64,000 nt of DNA, from positions 100,818 to 164,817 of the forward strand of contig CAXSDH010000002.1 of the NCBI GenBank assembly GCA_964235765.1, read 5' to 3'. Shown piece by piece: positions 34,112 to 42,862 of this stretch. A model generated the notes under the pieces. The model was not told the origin of the DNA. It did not search any database and saw only the letters and a list, made by a program, of their open reading frames with translations. A program made the translations under genes and the position numbers. The stretch's first letter is position 1; every line of letters begins with the position of its first letter. This stretch comes from JAVVHH01 sp964235765 (GTDB taxonomy: Bacteria; Pseudomonadota; Alphaproteobacteria; Acetobacterales; Acetobacteraceae).

Positions 34112-36178
34112 TCAGTTTGGCAGAAGCCGCTTCTTTACGGCTGTGCTGATGGCCTCCGGCGTGATGCCGAAATGCCGGTATAGGTCGGGGTAGGGAGCAC
34201 TTGCGCCAAAGCTGGTCATGCCGATGAACATGCCGGCATCGCCCAGCCAACGCTCCCAGCCGAAGCCGCAGGCCGCCTCGATGCCCACCCGCGGCGCGGT
34301 GCCCAGCACGTCCAGCCGGTAGCCCTCGTCCTGTTGCCCGAACAGCTCCCAGCAGGGCAGCGACACCACGGCGGCGGCAATGCCGCACTCCGCCAGCAGC
34401 CGCCTCGCCTCGACGGCGATGGCCACCTCCGAGCCGGTGGCGATCAGGGTGGCCCGGCGCGCGCCATCGGCCTCCATCAGCACATAGCCGCCGCGGGCGC
34501 AGCGATTCTCGGCCGCGTCCTGCCGCAGCGCGGGCAGCGGCTGGCGCGACAGCACCAGCAGGCTGGGGCCACCCGCACGGCGCACGGCCAGTTCCCAGCA
34601 CTCGGCGGTCTCGACCGCATCGGCCGGGCGCAGCACGTGCAAGCCGGGCATGGCACGCAGGCCGGCCAACTGCTCCACAGGCTGGTGGGTCGGCCCGTCT
34701 TCGCCCAGCCCGATGCTGTCGTGCGTCAACACATGGATCACCCGCAGCTGCATCATGGCCGCGAGGCGGATCGCAGGGCGCATGTAGTCGCTGAACGCGA
34801 GGAACGTGCCCGCATAGGGCAGCAAGCCGCCATGCAGCGCCATGCCGTTCAGGCACGCGGCCATGCCGTGCTCGCGAACGCCGAAATGGACGTAGCGGCC
34901 GCCAAAGCTGCCGGGCGAAATGGCCGCCATGCCCGGGCCTTGCGTGAGGTTGGACGCGGTGAGGTCGGCGGACCCGCCCACCAGCTCCGGCATGCAGCCC
35001 GCGAGCGCCGCGATGGCGCGCTGGCTGGAGGCGCGGCTGGCCAGGACCGGCCGGGTCTCGGCAAGCTCGGCCTTCAGGGCAGCCATTCCCTCATGCCAGG
35101 TTTCCGGCAGGCGGCCGGCGACCACGCGCTCGAACTCGGCCCGCAACGGATGCTTGGCTAGCCGCTTCAGCCAGGCCCGGCGCGAAGCGTTGCCGCGCGT
35201 TCCGGCGGCCGCCCATCGCGCGGCCAGCTCGGGCGGCAGCTCGAAGGGCGGGTGCGGCCAGTCCAGCGCCAGCTTGGCCGCCTCCGCCTCGCTGGCGCCG
35301 AGGGGGCTGCCATGCATGGCGGCGGTCCCCGCCTTGGTGGGAGCGGCGAAGCCGATCACGGTCCGGCACGCGATCAGCGTCGGTTTTTTGGACCGCACTG
35401 CCAACGACAAGGCCGCTGCCAACTGCCCGGCATCGTGCCCGTCCACGCGCTTGGTGGCCCAGCCGTGAGCGGCGAAGCGCTTCAAGGTGTCGGCCGATTG
35501 CGACAGGGCGGTGTCGCCGTCGATGGAAACGCTGTTGTCGTCCCACAGCACCGTCAGCTTCTCCAGCCGCAAATGCCCGGCGAGGTCCGCCGCCTCGTGG
35601 CTGATCCCCTCCATCAAGTCGCCGTCCGACGCGATGACCCAGGTGCGGTGGTCCACCAGGCTGCGGCCGAATCGCGCCGCCATCATGCGTTCACCCAAGG
35701 CCATGCCGACCGCGGTGGCGAAGCCTTGGCCGAGCGGGCCGGTGGTGGCCTCGATGGCGGGATGGTCGCCGTATTCGGGGTGCCCGGCGGCCGGGCTGTC
35801 GAGCTGGCGAAAGCGGGCGAGGTCGCGCAACTCCATGCCCGCGTGCCCGGTGAGGTGCAGCAAGGCATAGAGCAGCATGGAGCCATGCCCGGCCGACAGC
35901 ACGAACCGGTCGCGGTCCGGCCAGCGGGGGTCGTTCACGTCGAAGCGGAGCACGCGGGCCCACAACGCCGTCGCGGCATCGGCCATGCCCATCGGCATGC
36001 CGGGATGGCCGGACCCGGCGGCTTCCACCGCGTCGATCGCCAGCGCGCGGATGGCGTCCGCCATGCGCCGCTCCACCGTGGCCGGCCGGGCAAGGATCGC
36101 GACCTGGACAGCGAGGGTTTGAGCGTCGTGGGTGGGCGTGCCGGGTGCGAGCGTCTCGGGTTCGCGTGTTCCTGCCAT
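34112..36178 (-). CDS. tkt: Transketolase
   Basis: A 688-residue ThDP enzyme. Early segments are EAAGSGHPGMPMGMADA and LSAGHGSMLLYALLHLTGH; the ThDP-binding GDLMEGISHEAADLAGHLRL follows, and HDSIGLGEDGPTHQP lies in the middle domain. It shuttles two-carbon units between sugar phosphates in the pentose phosphate (or Calvin) pathway. The start MAGTREPETL is preferred over a frame to 36226. It heads the tkt-gap-pgk operon; no rubisco gene is in view, so a Calvin role is not indicated. Confidence 0.95.
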   Translation of the reverse strand: MAGTREPETLAPGTPTHDAQTLAVQVAILARPATVERRMADAIRALAIDAVEAAGSGHPGMPMGMADAATALWARVLRFDVNDPRWPDRDRFVLSAGHGSMLLYALLHLTGHAGMELRDLARFRQLDSPAAGHPEYGDHPAIEATTGPLGQGFATAVGMALGERMMAARFGRSLVDHRTWVIASDGDLMEGISHEAADLAGHLRLEKLTVLWDDNSVSIDGDTALSQSADTLKRFAAHGWATKRVDGHDAGQLAAALSLAVRSKKPTLIACRTVIGFAAPTKAGTAAMHGSPLGASEAEAAKLALDWPHPPFELPPELAARWAAAGTRGNASRRAWLKRLAKHPLRAEFERVVAGRLPETWHEGMAALKAELAETRPVLASRASSQRAIAALAGCMPELVGGSADLTASNLTQGPGMAAISPGSFGGRYVHFGVREHGMAACLNGMALHGGLLPYAGTFLAFSDYMRPAIRLAAMMQLRVIHVLTHDSIGLGEDGPTHQPVEQLAGLRAMPGLHVLRPADAVETAECWELAVRRAGGPSLLVLSRQPLPALRQDAAENRCARGGYVLMEADGARRATLIATGSEVAIAVEARRLLAECGIAAAVVSLPCWELFGQQDEGYRLDVLGTAPRVGIEAACGFGWERWLGDAGMFIGMTSFGASAPYPDLYRHFGITPEAISTAVKKRLLPN

Positions 36179-36248
36179 CGAGCCTCCGCAAGCCGCGGCT
36201 ATAGAAGCGGTTCGCCGCCCGGGCAAGCCCAGCCTCCAACAGCCTCCG

Positions 36249-37493
36249 TCAACTCAAGACCCGGTTTGCCCGCGCCAGCACCGCCTCGAACAGCACCTGG
36301 CATCCGGCCTCCGCTTCGGCGGGTTCGATGCTCTCCGCCTCATTATGGCTGAGGCCGTCTTTACAAGGCGTGAAGATCATCGCAGTCGGCACGTGCCGCG
36401 CCACATACACCGCGTCGTGCCCGGCGCCGGAAACGATCTCCCGCGCGGAGTAGCCCAGCCGGGCGGCGGCTTGGCGCACCAGGTCCACGCAGCCAGGGTC
36501 GAACGGCTGAGCGGGGATGCGGAACAGCTCGGTCAGCGCCAGCTCCACGCCGCAATCGCGTGCGATGAAGCCGGCCTCGCGGGGGAACTGCGCCGCCAGG
36601 CGGCCGATCTCGGCTTGCTCGGGATGCCGGAACTCGACGCTGAACCGCACTTCGCCGGGCACGACGTTGCGGCTGTTGGGCACCACGACCAACTGGCCCA
36701 CGGTGCCCCGCCCGTCTTCGCCGCGGGCGCGCATCATGCGGTCCACCAGGTCGATCACTCGCGCCGCGCACACCAGCGCGTCCCGGCGCGTGCTGGGGGG
36801 CGTGGTGCCGGCGTGGCTGTCCTGCCCGGTGGCGACCGCATCGTACCAGACCTGGGCCTGTCCCCCGGTGACGACTCCGATCTGCTTGCCTTCGCGCTCC
36901 AGCACCGGGCCCTGCTCGATATGCAGCTCGAAATAGGCGTCGGCGGGGAAGGGGCGGGCGGGTTCCGGCCCGCGATAGCCGATGGCGTCCAGCGCCGCGC
37001 CGACCGTCGTGCCTTCGAGGTCGGCCAAGGCCTCGGTCTCGGCCTGGCCATAGACGCCGGCCCAAACGCCGGAACCCATCAGGCTCTTGCCGAAGCGACT
37101 GCCCTCCTCGTCGGTCCAATTGACCAGCTCGACCGGCGCTTCGGTGATGATGCCCAGCTCGTTCAGGCTGCGCATGACCTCGAGGCCGGCCATCACGCCT
37201 AGCGCACCGTCGAACTTGCCGCCGCTCGGCTGGCTGTCGAGGTGGCTGCCGAACAGCACGGGCAGGCGCGCCGGGTCGCGGCCGGGGCGGCGTGCGAACA
37301 TGTTGCCCATCGCATCCACCCGCATGGCGAGGCCGGCCTGGTCGCACAGGGCGCGAAGGCGGTCGCGGCCGGCGCGGTCCACCTCGCTGAGCGCCAGGCG
37401 ACGCACGCCGCCCTTGGCGGTGGCCCCGATGCCGGCCATTTCCATCAGGCTGTCCCAGAGCCGCCGGCCGTCGATCCGCTGGTTCGTGCTCAT
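36249..37493 (-). CDS. M20-family Zn-dependent amidohydrolase (allantoate amidohydrolase / N-carbamoyl-L-amino-acid hydrolase)
   Basis: A 414-residue enzyme. Metal ligands are visible in FGSHLDSQPSGGKFDGALGV (His, Asp) and NWTDEEGSRFGKS (catalytic and metal-binding Glu), with GAGHDAVYVA and GLSHNEAE near the C-terminus. This is the HyuC/AllC branch, which removes carbamoyl groups from N-carbamoyl amino acids or ureidoglycolate precursors. The hydantoinase A/B genes lie 11 kb away and may be related in pathway, but that is inference. Start MSTNQRIDG is set by homology; the frame continues 91 codons upstream without family similarity. Confidence 0.9.
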   Translation of the reverse strand: MSTNQRIDGRRLWDSLMEMAGIGATAKGGVRRLALSEVDRAGRDRLRALCDQAGLAMRVDAMGNMFARRPGRDPARLPVLFGSHLDSQPSGGKFDGALGVMAGLEVMRSLNELGIITEAPVELVNWTDEEGSRFGKSLMGSGVWAGVYGQAETEALADLEGTTVGAALDAIGYRGPEPARPFPADAYFELHIEQGPVLEREGKQIGVVTGGQAQVWYDAVATGQDSHAGTTPPSTRRDALVCAARVIDLVDRMMRARGEDGRGTVGQLVVVPNSRNVVPGEVRFSVEFRHPEQAEIGRLAAQFPREAGFIARDCGVELALTELFRIPAQPFDPGCVDLVRQAAARLGYSAREIVSGAGHDAVYVARHVPTAMIFTPCKDGLSHNEAESIEPAEAEAGCQVLFEAVLARANRVLS

Positions 37494-37545
37494 TGTCGCC
37501 CCGCTTGAACCCGGGCAGACTACCGTAAACGCTTCGAGGTTGCCC

Positions 37546-38331
37546 ATGGCGCACAGCTTCAACCCGCCCGCCCCATCCCTGCTGCGCAACAGCTTGCTCG
37601 ACGCGGAGGCGGTTTGGCAGGCCCGGGTCGATCTCGCCGCTTGCTTCCGCGCGGCGGCCCGGATGGGGCTGAGCGAGGGGATCTGCAACCACCTCTCGGC
37701 CATGGTGCCGGGGTCGGACGAGCTGTTCCTGGTCAATCCGTATGGCTGGGGCTTCCACGAGATCACCGCATCGCGCCTGCTGGTTTGCGACTTCCAGGGC
37801 CATGTGGTGGAAGGGACGGGGCAGCCTGAGGCGACCGCGTTCTATATCCATGGCCGCCTGCACATGCGCCTCAAGCGAGCCCGCGCTGCCTTCCACACCC
37901 ACATGCCGAACGCGACCGCAATGGCCATGCTGGGCGGGCCGCCGCTGCTGTGGGCCGGGCAGACCGCGCTGAAGTTCTGGGGCCGCACCGTGGTCGACGA
38001 CGACTACAACGGCCTGGCGCTCGACGAAGCCGAGGGCGACCGCATCGCCGCGAGCATGGGCGACGCCGACGTGGCCTTCATGCGCAACCATGGGGTGATG
38101 GTGGTGGGCGAGAGCATCGCCGCCGCCTGGGACGACATGTACTACCTCGAGCGCGCCTGCGAGGCGCAGCGGCTTGCGCTGTCCACCGGCCGGCCCTTGA
38201 AGCCCGTGCCGCAGGCCGTGGCCGAGGCCACCGCCCGGCAGATGCGCGTCGGGGAAGGCGACAGCGCCCGGCTCCACCTGGACAGCATCAAGCGCACCCT
38301 GGACCGCGAGGCGCCGGAATACCGGACTTGA
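37546..38331 (+). CDS. Class II aldolase/adducin family protein
   Basis: A 261-residue protein of the class II aldolase/adducin fold. The Zn-binding histidines are in AAFHTHMPNATAMAML and FMRNHGVMVVG. Family members cleave or epimerise phosphorylated sugars (fuculose-1-P aldolase, ribulose-5-P epimerase), but this subgroup has no proven reaction. GAGG precedes the ATG. It is divergent from the amidohydrolase gene, with 52 bases between, and its stop overlaps the TTG start of the lipoprotein gene. Confidence 0.9.
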   Translation: MAHSFNPPAPSLLRNSLLDAEAVWQARVDLAACFRAAARMGLSEGICNHLSAMVPGSDELFLVNPYGWGFHEITASRLLVCDFQGHVVEGTGQPEATAFYIHGRLHMRLKRARAAFHTHMPNATAMAMLGGPPLLWAGQTALKFWGRTVVDDDYNGLALDEAEGDRIAASMGDADVAFMRNHGVMVVGESIAAAWDDMYYLERACEAQRLALSTGRPLKPVPQAVAEATARQMRVGEGDSARLHLDSIKRTLDREAPEYRT

Positions 38332-38744
38332 TCCGCACGGTTCTGCTGGCGCTGGTGTTACTGCCCGGCTGCACTCTGGTCGACCAGACCACCTTCAATC
38401 CTGAGGCCGGAAAGCGGCCGACCTTCGCGCCCGTAGCCGCGGCGCCGGCCGTCCGGCTGCCACCGCCGGGTCCGCCGGCCCTGCTCACGCTGCGGTTGGC
38501 CGCTGCGGGCGACTTCCAGGGCGCGGTGGCCAAGGCCGTCGCGGCCGCACGGGCGCGGAAACCGACCGTGGTGTTCGACGTGGTGGAGACCAGCGGCGCC
38601 ACGCCAGGGCCGGCCGTCGGCGCCGACGCTGCCGCCGTGGCTCGCGTCATCGAAGCGCAGGGCGTGCCTGCCGACCGGGTACGCCTGCTGGCTCGTCCGG
38701 AAGCGGACGCGCCGTCACGCGAGGTACGCGTCTACGTGCGGTAA
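38328..38744 (+). CDS. Small lipoprotein, unknown function
   Basis: A 138-residue protein starting at TTG 38328, overlapping the aldolase stop (TTGA). The lipobox is LLPGC (Cys15). A Pro/Ala linker is followed by an alpha/beta region (TVVFDVVETSGATPG, AAAVARVIEAQGVPADRVRLL) ending VRVYVR, similar in layout to an OmpA/BON-like small periplasmic domain, but no family is firmly recognised. Its 3' end overlaps the convergent receiver-like gene by thirteen bases. Confidence 0.7.
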   Translation: MIRTVLLALVLLPGCTLVDQTTFNPEAGKRPTFAPVAAAPAVRLPPPGPPALLTLRLAAAGDFQGAVAKAVAAARARKPTVVFDVVETSGATPGPAVGADAAAVARVIEAQGVPADRVRLLARPEADAPSREVRVYVR

Positions 38745-39115
38745 TCGGGCGCGACGGGCCAGCGCCCCATGGCCCGGACTGCCGCTTGCAGCACGCCCTC
38801 CCCGCCAGCGCTGCCCGGTTCGATCAGGAGGACCGGCAAGCCGGGGCAGGTAACCCGTGCCAGCCCGGCGAGTGCCCCGCCGCCGAAACCCGGCAGGGCG
38901 TGGTCGGCCACCAGCAGGTCGAACCCGGGGGACTGGTCGAGCAGCAGGTCCGCCACGTCGACGCTGGAGGCGAGGGTCAAGCGGAACTCGGCATCCAGCA
39001 GCAGGTCCGCCACGGCGTAGCGCGCCTGCTGGTCGTGGATGACGAGCAGCACGTGGCGCTGGCCGGCGAACATGGCGGCGGAGGGCGGGGTTGCCGCCGG
39101 GGCGAGCTCAAGCAT
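38732..39115 (-). CDS. Degenerate response-regulator receiver-like protein
   Basis: A 127-residue protein. The pattern RHVLLVIHDQQARYAVADLL then FDLLVADHALPGFGGGALAGLA then LPVLLIEPG resembles a CheY-type receiver, with a candidate phospho-Asp in VADHALPG. The N-terminal acidic pair is reduced to one Asp, and the sequence ends before the usual T/S and K motifs can be identified. It may bind partners without phosphorylation. Its gene overlaps the end of the 65-residue gene by eight bases upstream, and its 3' end overlaps the convergent lipoprotein. Confidence 0.65.
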   Translation of the reverse strand: MLELAPAATPPSAAMFAGQRHVLLVIHDQQARYAVADLLLDAEFRLTLASSVDVADLLLDQSPGFDLLVADHALPGFGGGALAGLARVTCPGLPVLLIEPGSAGGEGVLQAAVRAMGRWPVAPDYRT

Positions 39116-39305
39116 CCTGGCGCCTCGTGTCGCGCGAGGTGAACAGCGGCACGGAATAGCGGAGTTGGCCGGCATCGTCCGCCAAATGCGGGTCGAGCGT
39201 GCAGGTGTAGCTCAGTGCGGCGATGCGCCCGGCGATGCGGCGCAGCAGCCCGGCCCGGACTGGCGCTGCGCCAGCGGCTGCATAGTCCCATGATTGAATG
39301 TGCAT
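39108..39305 (-). CDS. Small protein upstream of receiver-like gene
   Basis: A 65-residue reading frame (starts MHIQSWDYAAAGAAPVRAGL) with GGGGGAACGGCA directly before the ATG, a good ribosome binding site. The 3' end overlaps the start of the receiver-like gene, implying coupled translation. It contains LRRIAGRIAALSY, a likely helix, then a charged tail. No family is recognised. Confidence 0.5.
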   Translation of the reverse strand: MHIQSWDYAAAGAAPVRAGLLRRIAGRIAALSYTCTLDPHLADDAGQLRYSVPLFTSRDTRRQDA

Positions 39306-39389
39306 TGCCGTTCCCCCGACGCCACGTTGGCGTGGGAGGGGCTTAGCGACGCCGGCAGAGCGGCGATGTGACCCGCGTCACCTCCGGCG

Positions 39390-40139
39390 CTATTTTGCGG
39401 CGCGCGCTTCGGCCACTGCCTGCCGCAGGTCGCCCAACTCGGCGGCGCCTGCAATCAGGCGCTGGCCAACGACCAGCGCGGGGGTGCCTTGAAGCCCAAG
39501 CTGCTGGGCGAGGGCGACATTGGTTTCGAGACGCGCCTTGATCGCCGGGTCGTCCATGTCCCGCATCAGCCGGCCGCCATCCAGGCCGACCCGGTCGGCA
39601 TCGGCCCGCAGCGTATCCCGGCTGGGTTGACCGCCATTCTGCATGATCGCGTCCTGCAGCTTGAAGTAGCCGCCCTGGCGCTGGGCGGCCAGCAAGGCGC
39701 GGCTTTCCAGTTGGCTGGCCGGGCCGAGGATGGGCAAGTCCTTGAAGACGATCTTTACGTTTGGGTCGATGCGCAGCAGCTCCGCGTTGGTCGGCATCAT
39801 GCGTCGGCAGTAAGGGCAGCGCGTGTCGTAGAACTCCACGATCGTCACGTCCGCCAGCGGGTTGCCGGCTACGGGGTCGGCGGGGTCCACCAGCTTTCCG
39901 GCCAGCAGCGCCAACACGTCCCGCGTCACGGTGTCCTGGCGGCGAACGTCGTCGGCCTGCAACGCCAGCAGCGCGTCCCGCAGGATCGAGGGATCGGCCT
40001 TCAGCGCCTCCTTGACGACGAGGATGATCTCTTGCCGTTGAGCCGGGCCGAACGTCTGTGCCGCGGCGGGGCCAACGGCCAGCAGCATCGCCGCGAAGGC
40101 ATGAAGGCATCTGGGTCGCACGGTCGCTTGCCTCATCAT
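39390..40139 (-). CDS. DsbA-family thiol:disulfide oxidoreductase
   Basis: A 249-residue periplasmic protein. A signal peptide (cleavage near AAAQ, residue 28) precedes a helical N-terminal region and a thioredoxin-like domain with a CPYC active site (Cys108 and Cys111, in FYDTRCPYCRR). A cis-Pro loop lies in GLQGTPALVVG. Related to Com1/DsbA-like proteins that handle disulfides in the periplasm. No dsbB is adjacent. Confidence 0.9.
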   Translation of the reverse strand: MMRQATVRPRCLHAFAAMLLAVGPAAAQTFGPAQRQEIILVVKEALKADPSILRDALLALQADDVRRQDTVTRDVLALLAGKLVDPADPVAGNPLADVTIVEFYDTRCPYCRRMMPTNAELLRIDPNVKIVFKDLPILGPASQLESRALLAAQRQGGYFKLQDAIMQNGGQPSRDTLRADADRVGLDGGRLMRDMDDPAIKARLETNVALAQQLGLQGTPALVVGQRLIAGAAELGDLRQAVAEARAAK

Positions 40140-40247
40140 AGGAGGCCGCTCCTAGCACAGGAGGCCTCCGGACAACATGCCGCGCATTGCCGGTTTCCAC
40201 CCGGGCCGCTATGGCACGCGGAGGTTTCGGCAAAGGGGTGGGCGTCG

Positions 40248-41699
40248 GTGCAGAGCAAGGTTTCGGTCCGGGCGTTCCAGCGGGTGGGCCGCGCCGCGGC
40301 GTTGCTGGCGCTGCTGTCCGGCACGGCGTGTTCCACGCTGGGCTCGGTGAAGGACAGCCTGCTGGGCGGCGACCCCGGCACCGACGAGCAGAAGCGGCTG
40401 ACCGGCTTCATAGGCGCCGCGGTGGCCGACGAGCCGCGGGCGGCGCTGGCCGGGCGCGAGGTTTTGGCGGTCGGCGGCTCGGCCGCGGACGCCGCGGTGG
40501 CCATGGGATTTGCGCTGACGGTGACCTTGCCGTCCCGCGCCGGGCTGGGAGCCGGGGGCGCTTGCCTCGCCTATAACCCGAGCCGCGACGGACCCGGCCA
40601 GGGCAACCCCGAGGTGGTCATGTTCACCCCGATCGCGCCGGCCACCGCCACGCCCAACACGGACCGTCCGGCCGCGATCCCAATGATGGCGCGTGGCCTG
40701 TTCGCGCTGCATGCCCGCTATGGCCGGCGCCCGTTCGAGACTCTGGTGTCGCCGGCCGAACAAATGGCGCGGTTCGGGGTGCCGATCTCGCGCGCCTTGC
40801 TGCGCGACCTGGCGATGGTTGCGGGGCCGCTTGCCGCCGACCCGAACGCGCGCGCCGTGTTCGTGCCCGGCGGCGTTCCGCTGGCCGAAGGCGGCACGCT
40901 GACGCAGTCCGATCTGGGCGGCACGCTGTCCCAACTGCGCACCGCAGGAGTGGGCGACTTGTATCAGGGGAGCCTCGGCCGCCGGCTGGAAGAGGCCTCC
41001 CGCCTCGCGGGCGGCGGCCTGACGTTCGCCGACATGCGCGGCGCGCTGCCGCGTACGGGCGCCCCGCTCGTGATCCGCGCGGGGCGGGACCTGGTTGCGT
41101 TCCTGCCGCCGCCAGCCGATGGCGGCCTGGCGGCGGCGGCAGCGTTCCAGGTGCTGCAGGAAAATCCGGCCAATATCGGCGGCGCGCAGGCGCGGGCGCT
41201 CGGCACGGCGGCGCGCTGGCGGCAGGGCGGCGGGGATGCCGTCTCGGTGCTGGCGTCGGGGGCCTCGGGCGGTTCCTTGCCGCCCCTGCCGGCCTCGACC
41301 GGCTTTGCCGTGCTGGACCGCGAGGGCAACAGCGTCGCTTGCGCAGTCACGATGGGCAACCTGTTCGGCACCGGGCGGATCGCGCCGGGCACCGGCATCC
41401 TGCTCGGCGCGGCACCCCGGCCCGGCGCCATGCCCCTGCTGGCCGCAGCGCTGGCCTGGAACGCCAACCTGCGGGCCTTCCGCGCCGCGGTCGCCGGCTC
41501 GGGGCAAGAAGGCGCGGCGCTGGCGGTCGCGGTCGGGCTGACCAATGCGCTGGGCTCGGCCTCCGCAATGCCTGCGCCCGTTCCGGAGCCGGGCCGCGCC
41601 AACGCCATCGCCTGCAGCCGCTATTTGCCCGACAACGAGGGCACCTGCACCTGGGCCACCGACCCGCGCGGGGCGGGGCTGGCGGCCAGCAGCAACTAG
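40248..41699 (+). CDS. Gamma-glutamyltransferase-like lipoprotein with altered nucleophile region
   Basis: A 483-residue protein starting at GTG 40248 (AAAGGGG upstream), with a lipobox SGTAC (Cys28). The fold is GGT-like (Ntn-hydrolase): AVGGSAADAAVAMGFALTV, GLGAGGACLAYN and RPAAIPMMARGLFALHARYG. The segment that normally reads TTH with the catalytic Thr is here STG (residues 350-352) in PASTGFAVLDREG. Autoprocessing may therefore use Ser350 or be lost. It is about 100 residues shorter than typical GGT. Two bases separate it from the aminotransferase gene. Confidence 0.78.
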   Translation: MQSKVSVRAFQRVGRAAALLALLSGTACSTLGSVKDSLLGGDPGTDEQKRLTGFIGAAVADEPRAALAGREVLAVGGSAADAAVAMGFALTVTLPSRAGLGAGGACLAYNPSRDGPGQGNPEVVMFTPIAPATATPNTDRPAAIPMMARGLFALHARYGRRPFETLVSPAEQMARFGVPISRALLRDLAMVAGPLAADPNARAVFVPGGVPLAEGGTLTQSDLGGTLSQLRTAGVGDLYQGSLGRRLEEASRLAGGGLTFADMRGALPRTGAPLVIRAGRDLVAFLPPPADGGLAAAAAFQVLQENPANIGGAQARALGTAARWRQGGGDAVSVLASGASGGSLPPLPASTGFAVLDREGNSVACAVTMGNLFGTGRIAPGTGILLGAAPRPGAMPLLAAALAWNANLRAFRAAVAGSGQEGAALAVAVGLTNALGSASAMPAPVPEPGRANAIACSRYLPDNEGTCTWATDPRGAGLAASSN

Positions 41700-41701
41700 C
41701 C

Positions 41702-42859
41702 ATGCTGAAGGTCGGGCGCGGCGCACACGCGCCGCCATTCCTGGTGATGGACGTGATCGCCGCAGCCAATGCCCGGCAGGCCGCGCTGCCGCCGGGCAGC
41801 CCGCACGTGATCCGCATGGAGGTCGGCCAGCCCGGTACAGGAGCGCCCGCCGGTGCCGTGGCTGCCGCCGCCGCCGCGCTGCATGGGCCGGACCCGCTGG
41901 GCTACACCGAGGCGCTTGGCCGGCCCTCGCTGCGCGCTCGAATCGCGTCACATTACGCCTCCTGGTATGGCGCGGACGTTCCCGCCGCGCGCGTGGCCGT
42001 GACGATGGGTGCAAGCGGCGCCTTTCCGCTGGCCTTCCTCGCAGCCTTCGACTCCGGGGACCGGGTGGCCCTCGCAGCACCGTTCTACCCGCCATACGTT
42101 AATATTTTGACAGCGCTCGGCCTGCGGCCGGTGATCGTCGAGACCGGCCCGCAGACGCGTTATCAGCCAACCATCGCCCTGCTCGACCGGCTGGACCCGC
42201 CGCCGGCCGGGCTCATCGTCGCCAGCCCCTGCAACCCAGCCGGCACCATGCTCGCGCCCGAAGAGCTGCAAGCCATTGCTGGCTGGTGCGAGGCGAACGG
42301 CGTGCGGCTGATCTCGGACGAGATCTATCACGGCCTGCACTATCAGCGGCCGATCGCCACGGCGGCGGCGTTCAGCAGCAGCGCCGTCGTCGTCAACAGC
42401 TTCTCGAAATACTTCAGCATGACCGGCTGGCGCGTGGGCTGGATGGTGCTGCCGCCAGACCTGGTGCGCCCGGTCGAGTGCCTGGCGCAGAACCTGTTCA
42501 TCTCGGCCCCGCACATCTCGCAGGTAGCGGCCGAGGCGGCGTTCGCCTGCACGGCGGAGCTGGACGCCAACGTGGCCCGCTACCGAAGGTCGCGCGACCA
42601 CCTGCTGGCGGCCTTGCCCTTCGCCGGGTTCCCGGACATCGCCGCCGCGGACGGCGCATTCTATCTTTATGCCGATGTCGGCAGCCGGACCAACGATAGC
42701 CAGGCCTTCTGCGCCCGCATGCTAGAACAGGCCGGCGTGGCGGCCAGCCCCGGCGTGGATTTCGACCGCACCCGCGGCGCCCGCACCGTGCGGTTCAGCT
42801 ATTGCGGGCCAGAGGCGGACATGGCCGAGGCGGCCGCCCGGCTCGCTCGGTGGACCTGA
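41702..42859 (+). CDS. Class I/II PLP-dependent aminotransferase
   Basis: A 385-residue fold-type I aminotransferase. Key segments are VGQPGTGAP at the N-terminus, LIVASPCNPAGTMLAPEEL, LISDEIYHGLHY (PLP-binding Asp and Tyr) and the Schiff-base lysine in VNSFSKYFSMTGWRVGW. It is of the AspC/AlaT group; amino-acid specificity is not readable. Two bases downstream of the GGT-like gene, so probably co-transcribed. The stop is three bases from the convergent ABC ATPase stop. Confidence 0.9.
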   Translation: MLKVGRGAHAPPFLVMDVIAAANARQAALPPGSPHVIRMEVGQPGTGAPAGAVAAAAAALHGPDPLGYTEALGRPSLRARIASHYASWYGADVPAARVAVTMGASGAFPLAFLAAFDSGDRVALAAPFYPPYVNILTALGLRPVIVETGPQTRYQPTIALLDRLDPPPAGLIVASPCNPAGTMLAPEELQAIAGWCEANGVRLISDEIYHGLHYQRPIATAAAFSSSAVVVNSFSKYFSMTGWRVGWMVLPPDLVRPVECLAQNLFISAPHISQVAAEAAFACTAELDANVARYRRSRDHLLAALPFAGFPDIAAADGAFYLYADVGSRTNDSQAFCARMLEQAGVAASPGVDFDRTRGARTVRFSYCGPEADMAEAAARLARWT

Positions 42860-42862
42860 TGC

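Noticed and set aside
31877..36178. Calvin-cycle (cbb) operon
   Set aside because: tkt-gap-pgk order is shared with cbb clusters, but no rubisco, phosphoribulokinase or cbbR is present.
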